Source: Mucor racemosus (lineage: Eukaryota > Mucoromycota > Mucoromycetes > Mucorales > Mucoraceae). Taken from it: a stretch of DNA of 64,000 nt. Below, piece by piece: positions 22,118 through 35,122 of this stretch; the first letter of the stretch is position 1, and the number at the start of each line of letters is the position of its first letter. The stretch covers positions 1,860,001 through 1,924,000 of the forward strand of contig JAPEHQ010000002.1 of assembly GCA_027405735.1 (NCBI GenBank). The letters run 5' to 3'. The notes beneath the pieces are model-generated. The model saw nothing but the letters and a program-made list of their open reading frames with translations, did not search any database and had not been told where the DNA came from. Position numbers and translations under genes: made by a program.

Positions 22118-23202
22118 ATGTCCAACACAGTAGATTATCTTGTAGTATACGGCGACTCTTATTCTGGTAGGTTGCAATTTGTATGTAGCATCTGAAACTT
22201 TGTTAATGCTTGAAATAAACAGATATTCATCAAGGGTCCAAAAGAACAAATGGCCCCCTTTGGAGTGAACAGCTTGCATCTAAATGGAATACAAAATTAG
22301 TATCTTATGCAAAATCTGGGGCAACATTTTGTCAAAACAGTAAAGCCAACTCAAGTTGGCTCAAGAAACAAGTTGAACAAGATACAACCTTGCAAGAAAC
22401 TGAAAAATCAAGTGTTCATGTTATATTTCTCGGTATCACTGATTTAATAGAAACACAAGGAGAAGCCAAGAATATCAACCAATGGGTGCAATGTATAAAA
22501 GATCAAGTGGTAAGTATTAATTGTAAACATACTGTATATCTTATTAAATCTATTTGCTAGATGTTTTTGAATACAAATAACCCAAATTCTCGTATTCTTA
22601 TCATGGGTGTACCCGCTTTAGAATTCTCACCTTATGCAATAACTCACAAATCAACAACAACCAACCTTAAAAATAGCATTACTGAATTTAATGTGGCATT
22701 AGAAGAAGAAGTTTTAGAGTGGCGCAATGAGGCTTCAGATCAAATTGAATTTTTTGACACATATTTAGTGTTTAGTGATCTTTTAGGCGATCCCTCTGTT
22801 GCCAATATTGATAATGTCGACGATGCTTATTGGGATAAATGTCAGGGTAAATGTTTGCAAGATATGGATAGCTATCTTTGGTGGGATAGTATTCATGTAA
22901 CAGGATCAGGACATAAAGCCATTTCCAATACAATCCAATCAAAAGAATTCTTTAATCTTAAATCAACATCAGAATCAGAATCACAACCATCATCAACTCT
23001 AGATGGCTTTACAGGATTATCTCAAAATTACACTAGATGCATTTCTTGGCTGATTTTATTGGCAATTTTAGGCATGATTTTATATATGTTTAGACATAAT
23101 AGAGTCATTGTGTCAATTAAAAAGACAATTCAAACAAAAGCAGCAAAAATTTACCCTTCTTTCACGCCTCAAAGAAATAACCACGACTACACACTTGTAT
23201 AA
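22118..23202 (+). CDS. GDSL/SGNH-like esterase with C-terminal membrane anchor
   Basis: Three exons (22118-22166, 22223-22509, 22561-23202) give 325 aa. SGNH landmarks in order are block I VVYGDSYSD near residue 10 (nucleophile Ser), block II Gly in YAKSGATF, block III LGITDL (Asn of the usual GxND replaced by Thr), and block V DSIHVTGSGH with the catalytic Asp and His. After a Ser-rich linker comes one membrane segment (CISWLILLAILGMILYMF, about residues 270-290) and a basic tail ending NHDYTLV. There is no N-terminal signal peptide, so a tail-anchored cytosolic-facing topology is possible. The fold is shared by lipases, acetyl-esterases of the CE16 type and thioesterases; the substrate cannot be called. 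The leader contains a long CT microsatellite (22078-22100). Confidence 0.85.
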
Positions 23203-23796
23203 AGTAAATGCATGCCCTTCCCTTCTCCTCCCCTCTTTCCCCTGAAAAAAAAAAAAAACTTTATGCTCGCCCATATATAAATTATTACCAAATAAAGATA
23301 CTTGGAAACAAAAAGAAGTTACTTTTTCTTTCTACATGAATGTCAAAAGATGCATCGTGTGTATGATATTGGACCATAATTGCTTTTTTTAGGGGTTAAT
23401 TTTGATGATTATACAAGAGTATAATTTACTCAATAAGAAAGAAGGAAAGAAAGACAGGACATGAGTTGTCAAACAATCCTTAAATCAAGAACGGAATGAC
23501 GATGATAATGGTGGTACATGATCAAATAATGTAATCTCGCTCTAGAATCGAGGAAACGATAAAATAATAACAATATATAAATAGCATGCAGATCTTTGGC
23601 CTAGCTTACATCGATCCAAGGCAAATGCTGATCATGGTAAGTTTAACAAAATTTAATAAATGAGTTTGTTATAGTATATAATATGTGACCTGATGCTGCT
23701 TGCTGCTTTTGCTGTCTATTATCTACAAGAATATGCTGTTGTTATCATTGTTATTGATTATAAAAAGCTAATTTGCCTACTGATTTTGCCTCTTTC

Positions 23797-23838
<42 letters not shown>

Positions 23839-23961
23839 AAATTTTATCTTCTATTTTCCCTGATAAAATTGTAGTTTTTCTCTCCCTGCTTTTGCTTAAT
23901 AAACACTATATGGAGAAAATAGAATAAAAAACCCTGTTACCACTACTAATTCCATTAAATC
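23203..23961. promoter_or_regulatory. Intergenic with CT-repeat promoter
   Basis: No gene seen. A CT dinucleotide microsatellite at about 23792-23833 and further pyrimidine tracts lie within 170 bp of the next ATG, like the CT tract before the esterase gene. A TATATAAA stretch near 23572-23580 is a possible core promoter. Confidence 0.4.
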
Positions 23962-25176
23962 ATGAGCTCAAAGTCATTACCTAGCAGTTTTAAACAGAAT
24001 AAAAGAGCCATTTTCCATAATAGTAGTACGATATCTCGAGTAACTATAGGCGGGGGCAATAATAGTGGTAATGATCAGATTCAATCAACTTTTAAAGATG
24101 TTTATTCTTCATCTTTCTCATCGTCCAATGTCAAGATATCTTCTCCACTTACAAAGCCAGCATGGTACAATGAAGCGAACACTGTTAATACAAATAGTAG
24201 TGGTACAACAAGTAGTAAAAGTTGGATGACTCGTCGTTGGTCCACTGTATCTGGATCATTAATAGCACGTCGAAAAAGCAAAAAATCTACAGCATCACGA
24301 TTATGGTCAAATCGGCAAAAACGAAGAACATTCCCTCCTTCATCTGACATTTTAAAACGAGAACGAAAGAAGTTTACACTACCTCCCAATGTGCCACCTA
24401 TAAACAAAAAGCATCATCGACAGAGTTTACAAGATATTTTAACCACGTTTTACAAATATAATAATGCAAGTAGTGGCGGTGGCAGTAATAATGGTGGTGA
24501 TGATTCAGATTCTACTCCCACAAGCTCATCATCCATGTCAAAGAGATTGGGTAGAATATTGAAAAAAAGGGGAAAACAACCATATAAAAAGCCAAATTTA
24601 ACAATAAACACTAATACAAAATATACAGAAGAAGAATTGAAATCAGCCATGATGTCCATGTTTCAACCACCCGCTACAATATCTAGTAAATCATCTACTC
24701 CATCTTCTCCACTACGATTTCCAACACCACCAAAACGATTCTCAGCTTATTATGTGAATAGTCAAGGTAAATCGGGCAAAGTTGATTACAAGTCTAAAGT
24801 ACAATTATCACAGTATTTTATCAATTTAATACAACACGGTGTATTTTCATCCAATCAACCACCAGAAAATACAAATGCAACTCTACCATCAGATGTAGAA
24901 AAAAGACAATACAAAGAATACAATAAACAACTGTTATTAAACACAAGCTTATTTCTATTTGGATTCATCTTTTTTCCATTTTGGTGGATTGGCGCATGGC
25001 TTTACTTTAAAAGAAGAAAAAAAACAGACACGGATGAACTGCTAAATGATGCTTTTTATGATAACGATCTATTTTCAATTCGTACATTTGCTTATTTAAA
25101 TAGTATATTTAGTTGTCTCAGTTTTGTGCTTGTAGCAGTTATTTTATCATTAGTTATTTGGCTAGTGAAGTTTTAA
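23962..25176 (+). CDS. Serine-rich protein with two C-terminal membrane segments
   Basis: One 404-aa exon. Residues 1-310 are disordered, rich in Ser, Thr, Asn, Arg and Lys, with basic patches (WMTRRWSTVSGSLIARRKSK, GRILKKRGKQPYKK), Ser-Pro sites (STPSSPLRFPTPPKRF) and Gly/Asn runs. The C-terminus has two hydrophobic segments, FLFGFIFFPFWWIGAWLYF (about 330-350) and SIFSCLSFVLVAVILSLVIWLV (about 381-402), separated by RRKKTDTDELLNDAFYDND. This suggests a hairpin in a membrane with the long basic, probably phosphorylated N-terminus in the cytoplasm. I do not recognise a named family. Similar serine-rich proteins with this WWIGAW hairpin exist in fungi without assigned function, to my knowledge. 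Confidence 0.75.
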   Translation: MSSKSLPSSFKQNKRAIFHNSSTISRVTIGGGNNSGNDQIQSTFKDVYSSSFSSSNVKISSPLTKPAWYNEANTVNTNSSGTTSSKSWMTRRWSTVSGSLIARRKSKKSTASRLWSNRQKRRTFPPSSDILKRERKKFTLPPNVPPINKKHHRQSLQDILTTFYKYNNASSGGGSNNGGDDSDSTPTSSSSMSKRLGRILKKRGKQPYKKPNLTINTNTKYTEEELKSAMMSMFQPPATISSKSSTPSSPLRFPTPPKRFSAYYVNSQGKSGKVDYKSKVQLSQYFINLIQHGVFSSNQPPENTNATLPSDVEKRQYKEYNKQLLLNTSLFLFGFIFFPFWWIGAWLYFKRRKKTDTDELLNDAFYDNDLFSIRTFAYLNSIFSCLSFVLVAVILSLVIWLVKF

Positions 25177-26802
25177 TACTTTTGTATAACTATTACATAC
25201 CACCTACCTATATATATATATATATAAAATTTATAATGTATTAATACCAATTCATTTGAATACAAATCTATTGGCTTTTATCTTACCCCTTAATTCGTTG
25301 TTATGGTTTATTATTGTTTACAACTTTACTGAATTGGAGCATGGGTTTATTGTGTTCATACAAATTAGATCGATCATGGTTGGGATACCAGTTTAAATTC
25401 TGCGGGTTCATGATTATACACTTCATGTTTTATAAGATGTGCTATAAATTTGGTCAGTTTTACAAAAGATCTGATATGAAATATCCGAGGTTACATCAAT
25501 TGCCTTTTAAGCTGGAACAAACACTGGTGTTACTTTCACAAAAAAAAGCGTTTCAATACAAAATAAAATGAATCGCCATAATTCTCCATTACTTGCTGGC
25601 CAAATGAATAGACTAGAGTATATAAATACAGTTAATTTATACATTATATATCACAGATTACGCATAAAACTGCTGAAATAATCAAAAAACCGACATTTTC
25701 AAAGGATTGTTTTATGCACTTTTTGCACAAATCTGAAGTTTGAATTAGGTCAAAACTACTTCTTGGATCACATACCTTCTTTCTATATTTTTTTCTCGGA
25801 TTTTTGGAGTGATAAAAAACATCATGAAAATCTACATCAAAACCCTTACAGATGTAGGCAAAAATCGACAAAAATCGTATTGTCGAGATTTTGACCCCGA
25901 AAATGGGATTTTTTACTATGCCTTTCCTAAGCTCAAAGTAACCGAATTTCTTCAATAATTCATATCCAAAAACTTATTTGACTATTAATTATTCTCAAAT
26001 TGAACTTTTATGGGAAAAACCGTTTTTTTTATTTTTCAAAACAGTGCAATTTTTTTGGTGAAATATTTTCAAGTTAATACTACCATTCGACGCAAAATTT
26101 AACGCTCTACTTACAACTATTAATAAGATACATCGACTTACATAATGGTTTCCAAAGAAAAGTTCGAAAAAGGAAGGCAAGTTTTCTAAAAAGACATTTT
26201 TTTTCAAAATGGCGAACGAAAAAACGGTCGGCGTTTGAATACGATTTTGCTTGCAACAGCAGCAAAATCATGCTTTTGAATGTATAAACAGCTCTTATAA
26301 ACGTAAAATTCTGTCTTTTGATAGAGAAAGAAAAAACAGGAGAGTATACTATGCATATTATTATTTGGATTTGTAAATTGAAATAATAAATAAAGTTAAT
26401 TTGTGGCCTAATTGAAATCCATTGAAGCTTTTCGTTGGTTTGTATAGAACAAGGTTTTCACCAAATAATCGTTCATCATTGTCGATACAGCAAGTAAGAT
26501 CAAGCCAGTTCAGGAACAATTATCAAGTGGAAGCTTTATGCTTGCAGATAAGAATGACGGAAAGGAATAAATCCAAGAATAGAGTGTGAAACAACTGTAA
26601 CAATTACGTCCATGATCGCTCAGTACGTCATTAAAATGCATGAAATTAGGTAGATCTTATATGCTTTGATTGGTAAAGTTCCTTCACAAACATGTCAGAA
26701 TGACGATTTTTGATTTAAATGAGAAAAAAAAAAGTATAAAGACCTTATTGTGAGATGTGTTCTTCATTCATTATTTACATTACGTTATAATAAAAAAAAA
26801 AT
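25177..26802. repeat. Intergenic with AT-rich repeat remnant
   Basis: No gene supported. About 25645-26230 resembles the AT-rich repeats elsewhere (CAAAAATCGACAAAAATCG, GACCCCGAAAATGGGATTTT, GGGAAAAACCG). The similarity is in style rather than an alignable match. A GTATAAAG box near 26734 and an A-run directly before 26803 fit the promoter of the next gene. Confidence 0.4.
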
Positions 26803-27255
26803 ATGAACCCTCAACAATATCAAGATGCGCCTGCTCAAACAGGTATTCATCCTAGCACAGCCAATGATCTAAATCAATCAAATACAATGAATCAACAGCC
26901 TCATAATGGAGGTGTTTGGATGAAGAAGCCCCAAGAAATGTCTGGTGCTACAGGAGAACAGAAGGATTCTATATCAGCAGTATCATCTACTCCATCTGAA
27001 TACGGCTCTGAAAATACTAGTCATCGTTCACCACATGCAAATCAAAGTAGTGAACGTCCAGTTGCAGACAGAGATGCTTTTATTCAATCTAATGAAGTTA
27101 ATCAACAATGGCAAACCAAGATGAGTCCGGCTGAAAGAGCAAAACAATTAGCTGCTGAGATGGATCAAAACATTGACCGTAGAAGAAGCTCGGGTGGCAG
27201 TATTGGAGAGAAAATCCTCAAAATTGGTGGAAAAAAAGAGTATAAGCTTGATTAA
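26803..27255 (+). CDS. Small hydrophilic disordered protein
   Basis: A single 150-aa ORF. It is Gln-, Asn- and Ser-rich (MNPQQYQDAPAQTGIHPS), with a more conserved-looking C-terminal part: QQWQTKMSPAERAKQLAAEM, DQNIDRRRSSGG and a basic end KILKIGGKKEYKLD. No membrane segment, signal peptide or domain is seen. RRRSSGG is a possible basophilic-kinase site. A TATA box about 65 bp upstream and a polyA-rich leader support expression. I do not recognise the family. Confidence 0.65.
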   Translation: MNPQQYQDAPAQTGIHPSTANDLNQSNTMNQQPHNGGVWMKKPQEMSGATGEQKDSISAVSSTPSEYGSENTSHRSPHANQSSERPVADRDAFIQSNEVNQQWQTKMSPAERAKQLAAEMDQNIDRRRSSGGSIGEKILKIGGKKEYKLD

Positions 27256-27469
27256 TCTTATTATTTTTTCTTTCTTTATAATTCTTCCTTTACCCCCTTT
27301 AACCCATTATTAATATTGTAATAAAAATAATTTGAATAATTAAAATGAACAGACTGTAAAAGATCTGCCTTTGATGCTTTTATTACACGTGATTTATTAA
27401 ATTGGACCACAAATTATAAATGTCTGTGTTGTAAATAACTTGTATTAACGCAAGCTTTCTTTTCTAATC

Positions 27470-30400
27470 ATGAATCGTTTAGATTTACCTGAATATGCAG
27501 AGGACGCTGCTATATTACGTTTTTATCATTTAGATTCACTTGATCTAGATGTTTGGGTTGATGATGAAGAAAGCCCTGATAATAGTCAAGAGCATGAAAA
27601 AGAATCAAGTATTCAACAGTTTCAACACCCAGAACAAGACGATTCTGTAAATACAGCAACTATACGACCTTCAGAAAATGATATCGACTTGCAAGTTATT
27701 GATGACAGCGATCCTTTAGGTGTTTATTCGTCTATATTTCCAGAGTAAGACTATTTCATCAACAAACTCAACATGAACATAAACCATTTGTTTTTTGTAG
27801 TGATATGTCTAGAAATACCAATATTACACAATTAAAAGAAAGTAAGTCAATGCTAAGAGTCAAACAAATTAATTGCTATAGTAGCTGATTGATTATGTTA
27901 TCTAAAGAAACAACCATGATGATTACAAACAAAAAGTTTCAACCTCGCCAATTCTTGCTTCAGGTCCACAAACACACTGCATATAATGATTTAGTCTCTG
28001 GTGAAGAGCGTTTAAGAAGAGGCGTCGATCAGAGAGCCGAAGCTTTGAAAAGCCTTGTACATCAGAATTTTGATCGATTTGTCAGTGCAAAAAACACAAT
28101 TGATCATGTTTATGAGGAAATGAAATCAAAGCAATTAAATGAACAACAAAATTATGGCACAATTGATATACAAAGATCATTAGATGGTAATTTACATTTT
28201 TGTTTTATTGAAAATATTTATTAACTCGTATTGGGGGGGGGGATATTAGCTGCAAATACACGAGCAGAACAAATTTATGGACCTGTAGTCGAGAGACGTC
28301 AAAGGGTAGATAAAGTGAGAAGTACCTTGTACATTTTACAACGTTACAGATTTCTATTCAATTTACCAAGTAGTTTACTTGAATCAATCAAGCAGGTAAA
28401 CTCAAACAAAAGATTTATTCTCTTGAGAGATTTCAACTAAATGCTTTCGATTAGACTAAATATGAAGCTGCAATTCGAGACTATAAAAAGGGAAAATACT
28501 TGTATCAAGTACTCAAAGGCGATTTAGACTCAACAGATGGATCTACAGGATTATCTGATATGGAAAAAGATACCGGAATCACAGATCTTCATCGCAAAGT
28601 GTTTGATAAAGTGTGGACAGAAGTCAGTAAAATTGTCATTGAATTACAAAATGTATTGCTGAGAATGCTGGCTGATCCTTGGAGAAGTATGGATGACCAG
28701 GAAAAGACAATCAAGTAAGCCTTTATGAACATATATTATCTATTTGAATAGCCATTAACCCAACTGAAAAATTTGAAGCTTTTTGTTTGATTTGGATACA
28801 ACGGAAGATCCAGCTTGGTTTTATTTAGATAGCCAATACCAATGGATTATGGGTTTAATGAAGGAAACTTACGATACAAGTGTTAGAAAGATCAATAGAC
28901 TTAAATCAGAGGATGGCGATCTTGAAGAATCTGCTACAAAACGTAGTTTAGCCCTTAAAAAAGCTATCGAGCAAATACAAACAAAGTTAGCCGAGCTCAA
29001 CATTGAATCTTCTACTGAATTGCAGATCTGGCAAGCTATTTCTGATCTAGTTAAATCACAATCTTCTCTTTTACTTCGTTGTTTGCCTGATTTCTGGAGA
29101 TTATCAACAGCTTTTATTGAGGGAAAATTTGCAAATAAAGCAGCAGCAGTATCATCCTCTGGACCCATGGGCGTTGCAATGGACTCACCCTCATCTAGAA
29201 GAAGACGTCATGGTATGGATATGGGCAAAGTTGAGCAATGCCAACGCATGACTCAAGATATCATTGGAAGATATGCATCTTTAATCTCTGAATTTTTCTC
29301 TTTACACGAAAGACATTTACAGACCAAAAAAACCATGGATGGCGATAAATATGTGATGCCAGCATTTGTACCTATCAATGCTAATTCCATCTACACTTGC
29401 GAGTATTTGACTTTGATTATAGGTGATTTAGCAAACTGTGTTAATAATATTAATACTATCAACTTGGCTGGTGAAGCTTTCTCTGGTTTGACTGATTTGA
29501 TGGAAAAAGCAAGATCAAAGTTCATTGATGTACTTTGTAAATGTTGGGAAAGAGATGCCAAGACTTTCTTCATGTTGGAAGAATGGATTTTAGATGCACA
29601 AAACCCTCAATTTACTACATTATTAAAGAGATATTATGATTACCACAAATTCTGTGCAAGATCAGCTTACAAGATCTCTAGTTTGACAGCTGTAGCCTCA
29701 GATATAAATGAACCAGAAGAGCGAATTATTCCACAAAGTTATATCGAAAAAGTGCGAGGATCCTTTTTGGAGTCAACGTATACCTTCTTGGATGGTCTGG
29801 TTCAATTGGCATTCACAGATTATACACCACTTAATGAGAAAGATGAACTTTTATTGGCAAAGAAAAGAGAAAAGATTGACGTTCATTCTATGGTATGTCC
29901 ACTGTTGCTTGTCATATTGAATTTTGTGTACTCAATTTTAGCGTATTTAGGATGTTCGTATCTTGCTGACAGTCAGTAATTTAGATCATATGCGTTCCAA
30001 TGTCATGAGAAAATTGATTGATCTATTTGAAGATGCATATCATGTAAAGATGGAAGAAGATTTACGAGTAAGACAAAGCATTGTCAGGACACTTTAAGGA
30101 ACGTAAACTAATCATTTTGTACAAATTAGACATTAATTGATGTTGTTGATCAACTCGATGAAATTCTATTTGGAGATTATATTAAACGAAAATCACAAAT
30201 GATTCGAGATATTATCAGACAAGGTATTCTTATGAGTGGTATCGATTGGTCAAGTATTCCCAAACCCCAAGAAGTACATCCATTTGTTTATGAGGCATTA
30301 ATTACACTTGTCATGGTTCATTCACAAATTAGCAGCGTTACCAAACAATTGGTTTCCAGAGCGCTTTCCAAGTTATTAGAAACAATGGCAAATGATTGTT

Positions 30401-30708
30401 TGGATAGTTTTAGACAAGTCGAGCGTTTTGGTATGGGCGGTATGCTTCAAGCTACATTAGAAATTGAATTCATGCATCAAACATTATCTCAATATGTTAC
30501 ACCTACTGCATCCGATACCCTTCAATCTATTTACCAAACCATTGAACAAGCTTATGATCCTCAACAGCAACAATCTAGCAATCTTCAGTCTGAATTAAGC
30601 CATGTTAAAGAACTCTTAGTATTTAGTCGTAAGAGTACTGTAGTCCAATTTTTGTGTTTCAAGCAAAACAAGGATCGAACCAAAAAATCATCTGCTTCTG
30701 CAAAATAA
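27470..30708 (+). CDS. SEC5: Exocyst complex component SEC5
   Basis: Eight exons (27470-27744, 27801-27841, 27908-28186, 28250-28395, 28455-28714, 28779-29892, 29951-30067, 30130-30708) sum in frame to 936 aa, the usual size for fungal Sec5. Diagnostic features are the N-terminal ALLRFY-like motif (AAILRFYHLDSLDLDVW), then LVSGEERLRRGVDQRAEALK, VHQNFDRFVSAKNTIDHVYE, the coiled segment ERRQRVDKVRSTLYILQRYR, FLFNLPSSLLESI, the vertebrate-like segment YEAAIRDYKKGKYL, and TTEDPAWFYLDSQYQWI, followed by a long helical-rod C-terminus. Sec5 is one of eight exocyst subunits that tether secretory vesicles to the plasma membrane at growing tips. The acceptors at 27907 and 28778 are the ones that avoid stops; nearer AGs do not. 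A run of ten G (28233-28242) lies inside the third intron. Confidence 0.93.
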
Positions 30709-31009
30709 CTTGCTCAATAAATGAAAATGCAAAAAAAAAATAGCTATAATATAAAACAGATGTTAGAAATGTTCATAACTTGAATATTGTTTTAAAAACC
30801 TGCTTTGCAAGATGTCAACAATTCTAAAAAGTTTCTTTTTGCTAAAAATAATCACTCAAGTATTTTGAAATCAAAGCATTTTTTTTTTTTTTTTTTTTTT
30901 TTTGATAAAATTTATTACTTTTACCATTAATAAATGATATGATTAGGTATTACGAAATTAAGATTGTTTGTATAAATACAATTATAAAAGATATATTTGG
31001 AGTGTATAT
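30709..31009. other. Convergent 3' region with poly-T tract
   Basis: Shared 3' flank of SEC5 and the ABC transporter. It contains a T homopolymer of about 24 nt at 30880-30903, which is A-rich on the transporter strand. AATAAA-like signals occur on both strands (for example near 30717). No gene. Confidence 0.5.
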
Positions 31010-34000
31010 TTAGTTAGTGTTGAGCGATTGTTGTCGTACCAAGTCGTAATAGACGCCTTTAATGTCTAAAAGTTCCCAATGAGTGCCTTGTTCTACCACA
31101 TGACCATTCTTGACGACACAGATAAGATCAGCATTTTGAATAGTTGAAAGACGATGGGCAATAGTAATAGTAGTACGACCACCTTCTTCAATGATATTAT
31201 CAATAGCACCTTGCACAAGCTTTTCACTTTCACTATCAAGAGCAGAGGTAGCTTCATCCAGAAGCAAAACCTTGGGCTTACGAATCAAAGCACGAGCTAT
31301 GGCAATTCTTTGCTTCTGACCACCAGACAATTGAGAACCCTTATCACCAACACGAGTGTCATAAGCTTTGGGCAACGAAACAATGAAATCATGAATATTG
31401 GCAGCCCTACAAGCCGTCTCGACATCTTCTTGAGTAATATCTTTACCATCATCAACGCCAAAACGAATATTCTGTCCAATAGTCATATCAAATAAAACAG
31501 GCTCTTGACTCACGAGAGCCATATGACCACGAAGGTTAGCAAGAGAGTATTTCCTAACATCATTATCATCGAGGCGAACAGAACCGGTTGTAGGATCATA
31601 CCATCTTTGAAGTATGCCAATAGTAGTTGATTTACCACAGCCTGAAGGACCTACCAATGCAATACTTTGACCAGCCTTACCATGAATGTTGAAATTACCA
31701 TCAAAGATAGAAATATCAGGGCGAGCAGGATAGTGAAAAGTAACATCTTCAAAAGTAATATCGCCCTTAACTTGAGCGCGAGTAGGTTCAATACCTTCAA
31801 GTTCAGAATCAATAAGGGGTTCACGCTCGAGAATTTTGAATGCGGCAATAGAAGAGTATTTAGCTTTAGCAAAAGTAGTTGCAAATACAGAAGCACGACC
31901 AACACCTTCAGCAGTAATCATAATAGCCATCATACAAGTAAACATCTTATCAAAAGCAAGGTTATGATGCCACATGAGTTGGACACCAGCATAAAAGGCA
32001 ACAGCATTGGTGTAAAGAATGATACCTTGTTGAAGAGCATAACCAACAGAAGATGTATAAGCCTTACGTTGAGCGAGTTTATGAGGATGATCAGTTGCAT
32101 TATAGTACTTTTTCTCAAAGTATGATTGCTTATTGAGACCAGCAACAGTACGAATTTCTTTAAAAGCTTCACCAGCAACTTCACCGCTTTGTTCATTAGC
32201 CTTTTTGGTTTCATCTTCAAAGCCGCGTTCAATCTTGGATTCATAGAAATTGGCAAAAGCAATAAAAGGAGCCATGCAAAGGATAATAAAGGTCAATATC
32301 CAACTTTGGGTAAAAGCAATTGCCAACCCAGTGATGGCAGTAACTAAAATCTGAGTAATATCACCCCAAGTCTTGGTAACTAATTCATTGACGTTCTTGG
32401 AATCTACAGCAAGTTTAGCGGTAAGAGCACCAAGAGAGTTATCCTCTTCATCAAAAAAACCGATTTCTTGCTTCATATATGCACGGAAAATGTCTGCACG
32501 AAGTCGTTTAGTATATCGCTCACCAGCAACTTCAAATGAGATAATTTGTGTATTGAAACCAATAAAAGCCGCGATACCAATAATGACAAACAAGAAGGAG
32601 TAAAGATTAGTACCATCCATAGGCCCAGGAGGATCAAGATTCGGGTCAATGAGTTGAGAAATGACACGAGCAAAGATAAGAGCAAAGCAGGGAAAAGTAG
32701 CACCAGAAATAGCAGCGCCAATAATGCCAGTAGCCAACAGTGGCCATTCAGGACGCATTTGCTGCAAAACTTTACGAAGAGGAGCCTTTTGTTTCATTAC
32801 AACCTTGTGTTCATCTCTTTCTCTACGAAGTTTACGTTCATAAGCATCAACAGAAGTACGGCTAGTTGTTTTGAATAGATTAACAGTAGTATCTTTTTCA
32901 TTAACCAAAGCATCCTCAGCGCGCTGTTTATCGGCAATAATTTCTAATTGCTCGCGTTTCAATAATTCTTCAGAATCAGGTTCTTCGATAGCACTGCCTA
33001 TTTGTTTGGTAGCAATTTCTTGCTTTTTAACTAGTTCAGTATAGACGCCATTTAATTCTAAAAGATCATTGTGGTTGCCTTGTTCAATTAATTCGCCAGC
33101 TTGCATAACAACAATATGATCAGCATTCTTAATGGTAGATAGGCGATGGGCAATGACAATAGTAGTGCGATCAGCAGAAGCAGCATCTAACGCATTTTGT
33201 ACTAAGCGTTCTGATTGTGTATCCAGAGCAGAAGTAGCCTATAAATGAATTATATTAGAATTGTCAAAAATACATAAATCATGTACATTTTACTTCATCT
33301 AGTAAAAGAATAGAAGGGTTTTTGAGAATAGCACGAGCAATGGCAATTCTTTGCTTTTGACCACCTGATAACATACCACCGTGCTCGCCAACAATAGTTT
33401 CATAACCATCAGGAAGTTCAGAGATAAAGGAATGACAGTTGGATTTCTTACAAGCAGCGACAATATCATCATTAGTAATTTCTTCAGTAACACCCATCAA
33501 CAAATTCTGCTTAATTGTCATGTTGAATAGCACAGGTTCCTGGCTGTAAATAAAGATATGAGTAAATGATCATGAGTATTTCAATTTTGTTTTCTCACCT
33601 CACAACACCAATTTGACTACGAAGCCATGCAACATTATATTCTTTGAGATCTTTCCCATCAATAATAACGGAACCCTCCAAAGGATCATAAAAACGCTGC
33701 AAAAGTTGAATGCAAGTGGATTTACCAGAACCTGAAGGACCAACAAAGGCAACAGTTAAACCAGCCTTGATCTTGAGATTAAGCTTATTCAAAATAGGAA
33801 TATCAGGTCGAGTAGGATAGCTAAACTCGACATCCTTGAATTCAACCTTGCCAACAAATCTTGCTGGAGCAAGGCCACCTTTGAAATCCACATCAATAGA
33901 TGGTACACGATCAACAGTATTATAAATCTTGTAGGCAGCACCACAAGCACTGGAGACAGCAGATAGATTATTAGGCAATAGCAAAAGACCAATAGCTCCA

Positions 34001-35122
34001 ATAATCATGGCAAAGAAGACAATAAGTACATCTTCACCTGCCATCAATCCTTCGCGAGTTAACTTGGAGCCATACCAAAAAGAAAGACCATAGGTAGCAA
34101 AAAGAATAAACATAAATGTGCCGAAGCCTAAACCAAGAATTATACCACGAATTATACCATTCTTCATAGCCTTTTCAAGTTTGGCTTCGTAAAGATCAGC
34201 AAATCTCTTTTGAAGGGAGAAGGAGTAAACAGTGCGAATACCAGAAAAAACTTGTTCAGCGACAGAACCAGCTTTGGCATAAGAATCCTGAGTCTTGGTA
34301 GTATATTTAGTGATATAGTAACCCATAATACCACCAGCAACAGCCATTACAGGGATGGTAGCGAGCATGACAACTGTATAGATTGATATTTGCTTTAATC
34401 ATTGATATGATAGCATAATAATTTCATGCATATTTACCAGCTAATCTCCAACCCTTTACAAAGGCAACAATAAACCCAGTGATGAATTGACTTACACACA
34501 TGACTAATAGACCAAATTTCTCACTGATACCATCTTGAATCACTTGAGTATCTGTAGCTAATCTTGTAGTTAAAGAACCTTCTTCAGCTTTATCAAACCA
34601 ACCCATTTCTTGACGAAGAATGGCATGTACATACAGAGATCGAATTCGACGAACTTGATTTTCTCCAGTAAGAACCCAGAAAAAATTTGTAATGTAGGCT
34701 CCAACAAGGACACCAGTACCCATATATACAAAAGTTAAAATTAAAGGATGTGTATCATTAGCTAATTTTTCATAATTGCCATCGATCATAGCAGCACTGA
34801 TAGTACCCATAAATTGACCGAATATGATAATTGAGACGGGTTGTATTGCACCAATACCAGCTGAAAGGATACAGGCGCTTAGGATCATTACAATTTCAAT
34901 CGCTGTAGCAAATCGAAATAGCTTGTAGACTGAAATTGCAGGTTGCTTTTCTTTCTTTTCCTTTTTCTTTTTCTTTTTCGATTTATCATTGACATTCTCT
35001 ATATCAGAATCAGTGGATTCGATTTGCTGCGCAGGTATTGCAGCAATTTCCTCAGCCAACAACTTCTCATTATTATCAAGAGGTGAATGTGACCCGCTTG
35101 TTGAGCAATTTTCTGTATGCAT
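31010..35122 (-). CDS. Full-length ABCB (P-glycoprotein-type) ABC transporter
   Basis: Four exons (34438-35122, 33599-34373, 33294-33543, 31010-33238) give 1312 aa in the TMD-NBD-TMD-NBD order of full P-glycoproteins. The N-terminus is acidic and Lys-rich ([12 protein letters not shown]) and cytosolic. NBD1 has Walker [10 protein letters not shown] (about 446), [11 protein letters not shown] across an exon junction, signature LSGGQKQR (about 546), Walker B ILLLDE and the H-loop [12 protein letters not shown]2 has Walker [10 protein letters not shown] (about 1100), [22 protein letters not shown] (about 1210), [16 protein letters not shown] and ITIAHRLST. Both sites appear catalytically complete. 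Membrane halves include [20 protein letters not shown] and [13 protein letters not shown], typical coupling-helix regions. Family role: ATP-driven export of lipophilic compounds or peptides such as a-factor. The cargo cannot be told from sequence. Confidence 0.95.

Noticed and set aside
22007..22279. 90-codon minus-strand ORF with Arg-Glu repeats
   Set aside because: The Arg-Glu run is the CT microsatellite read backwards, and the ORF overlaps the first exon of the esterase gene.
31154..33106. Several long plus- and minus-strand ORFs inside the ABC transporter
   Set aside because: They are other-frame readings of a conserved coding exon with full Walker and signature motifs in one frame.
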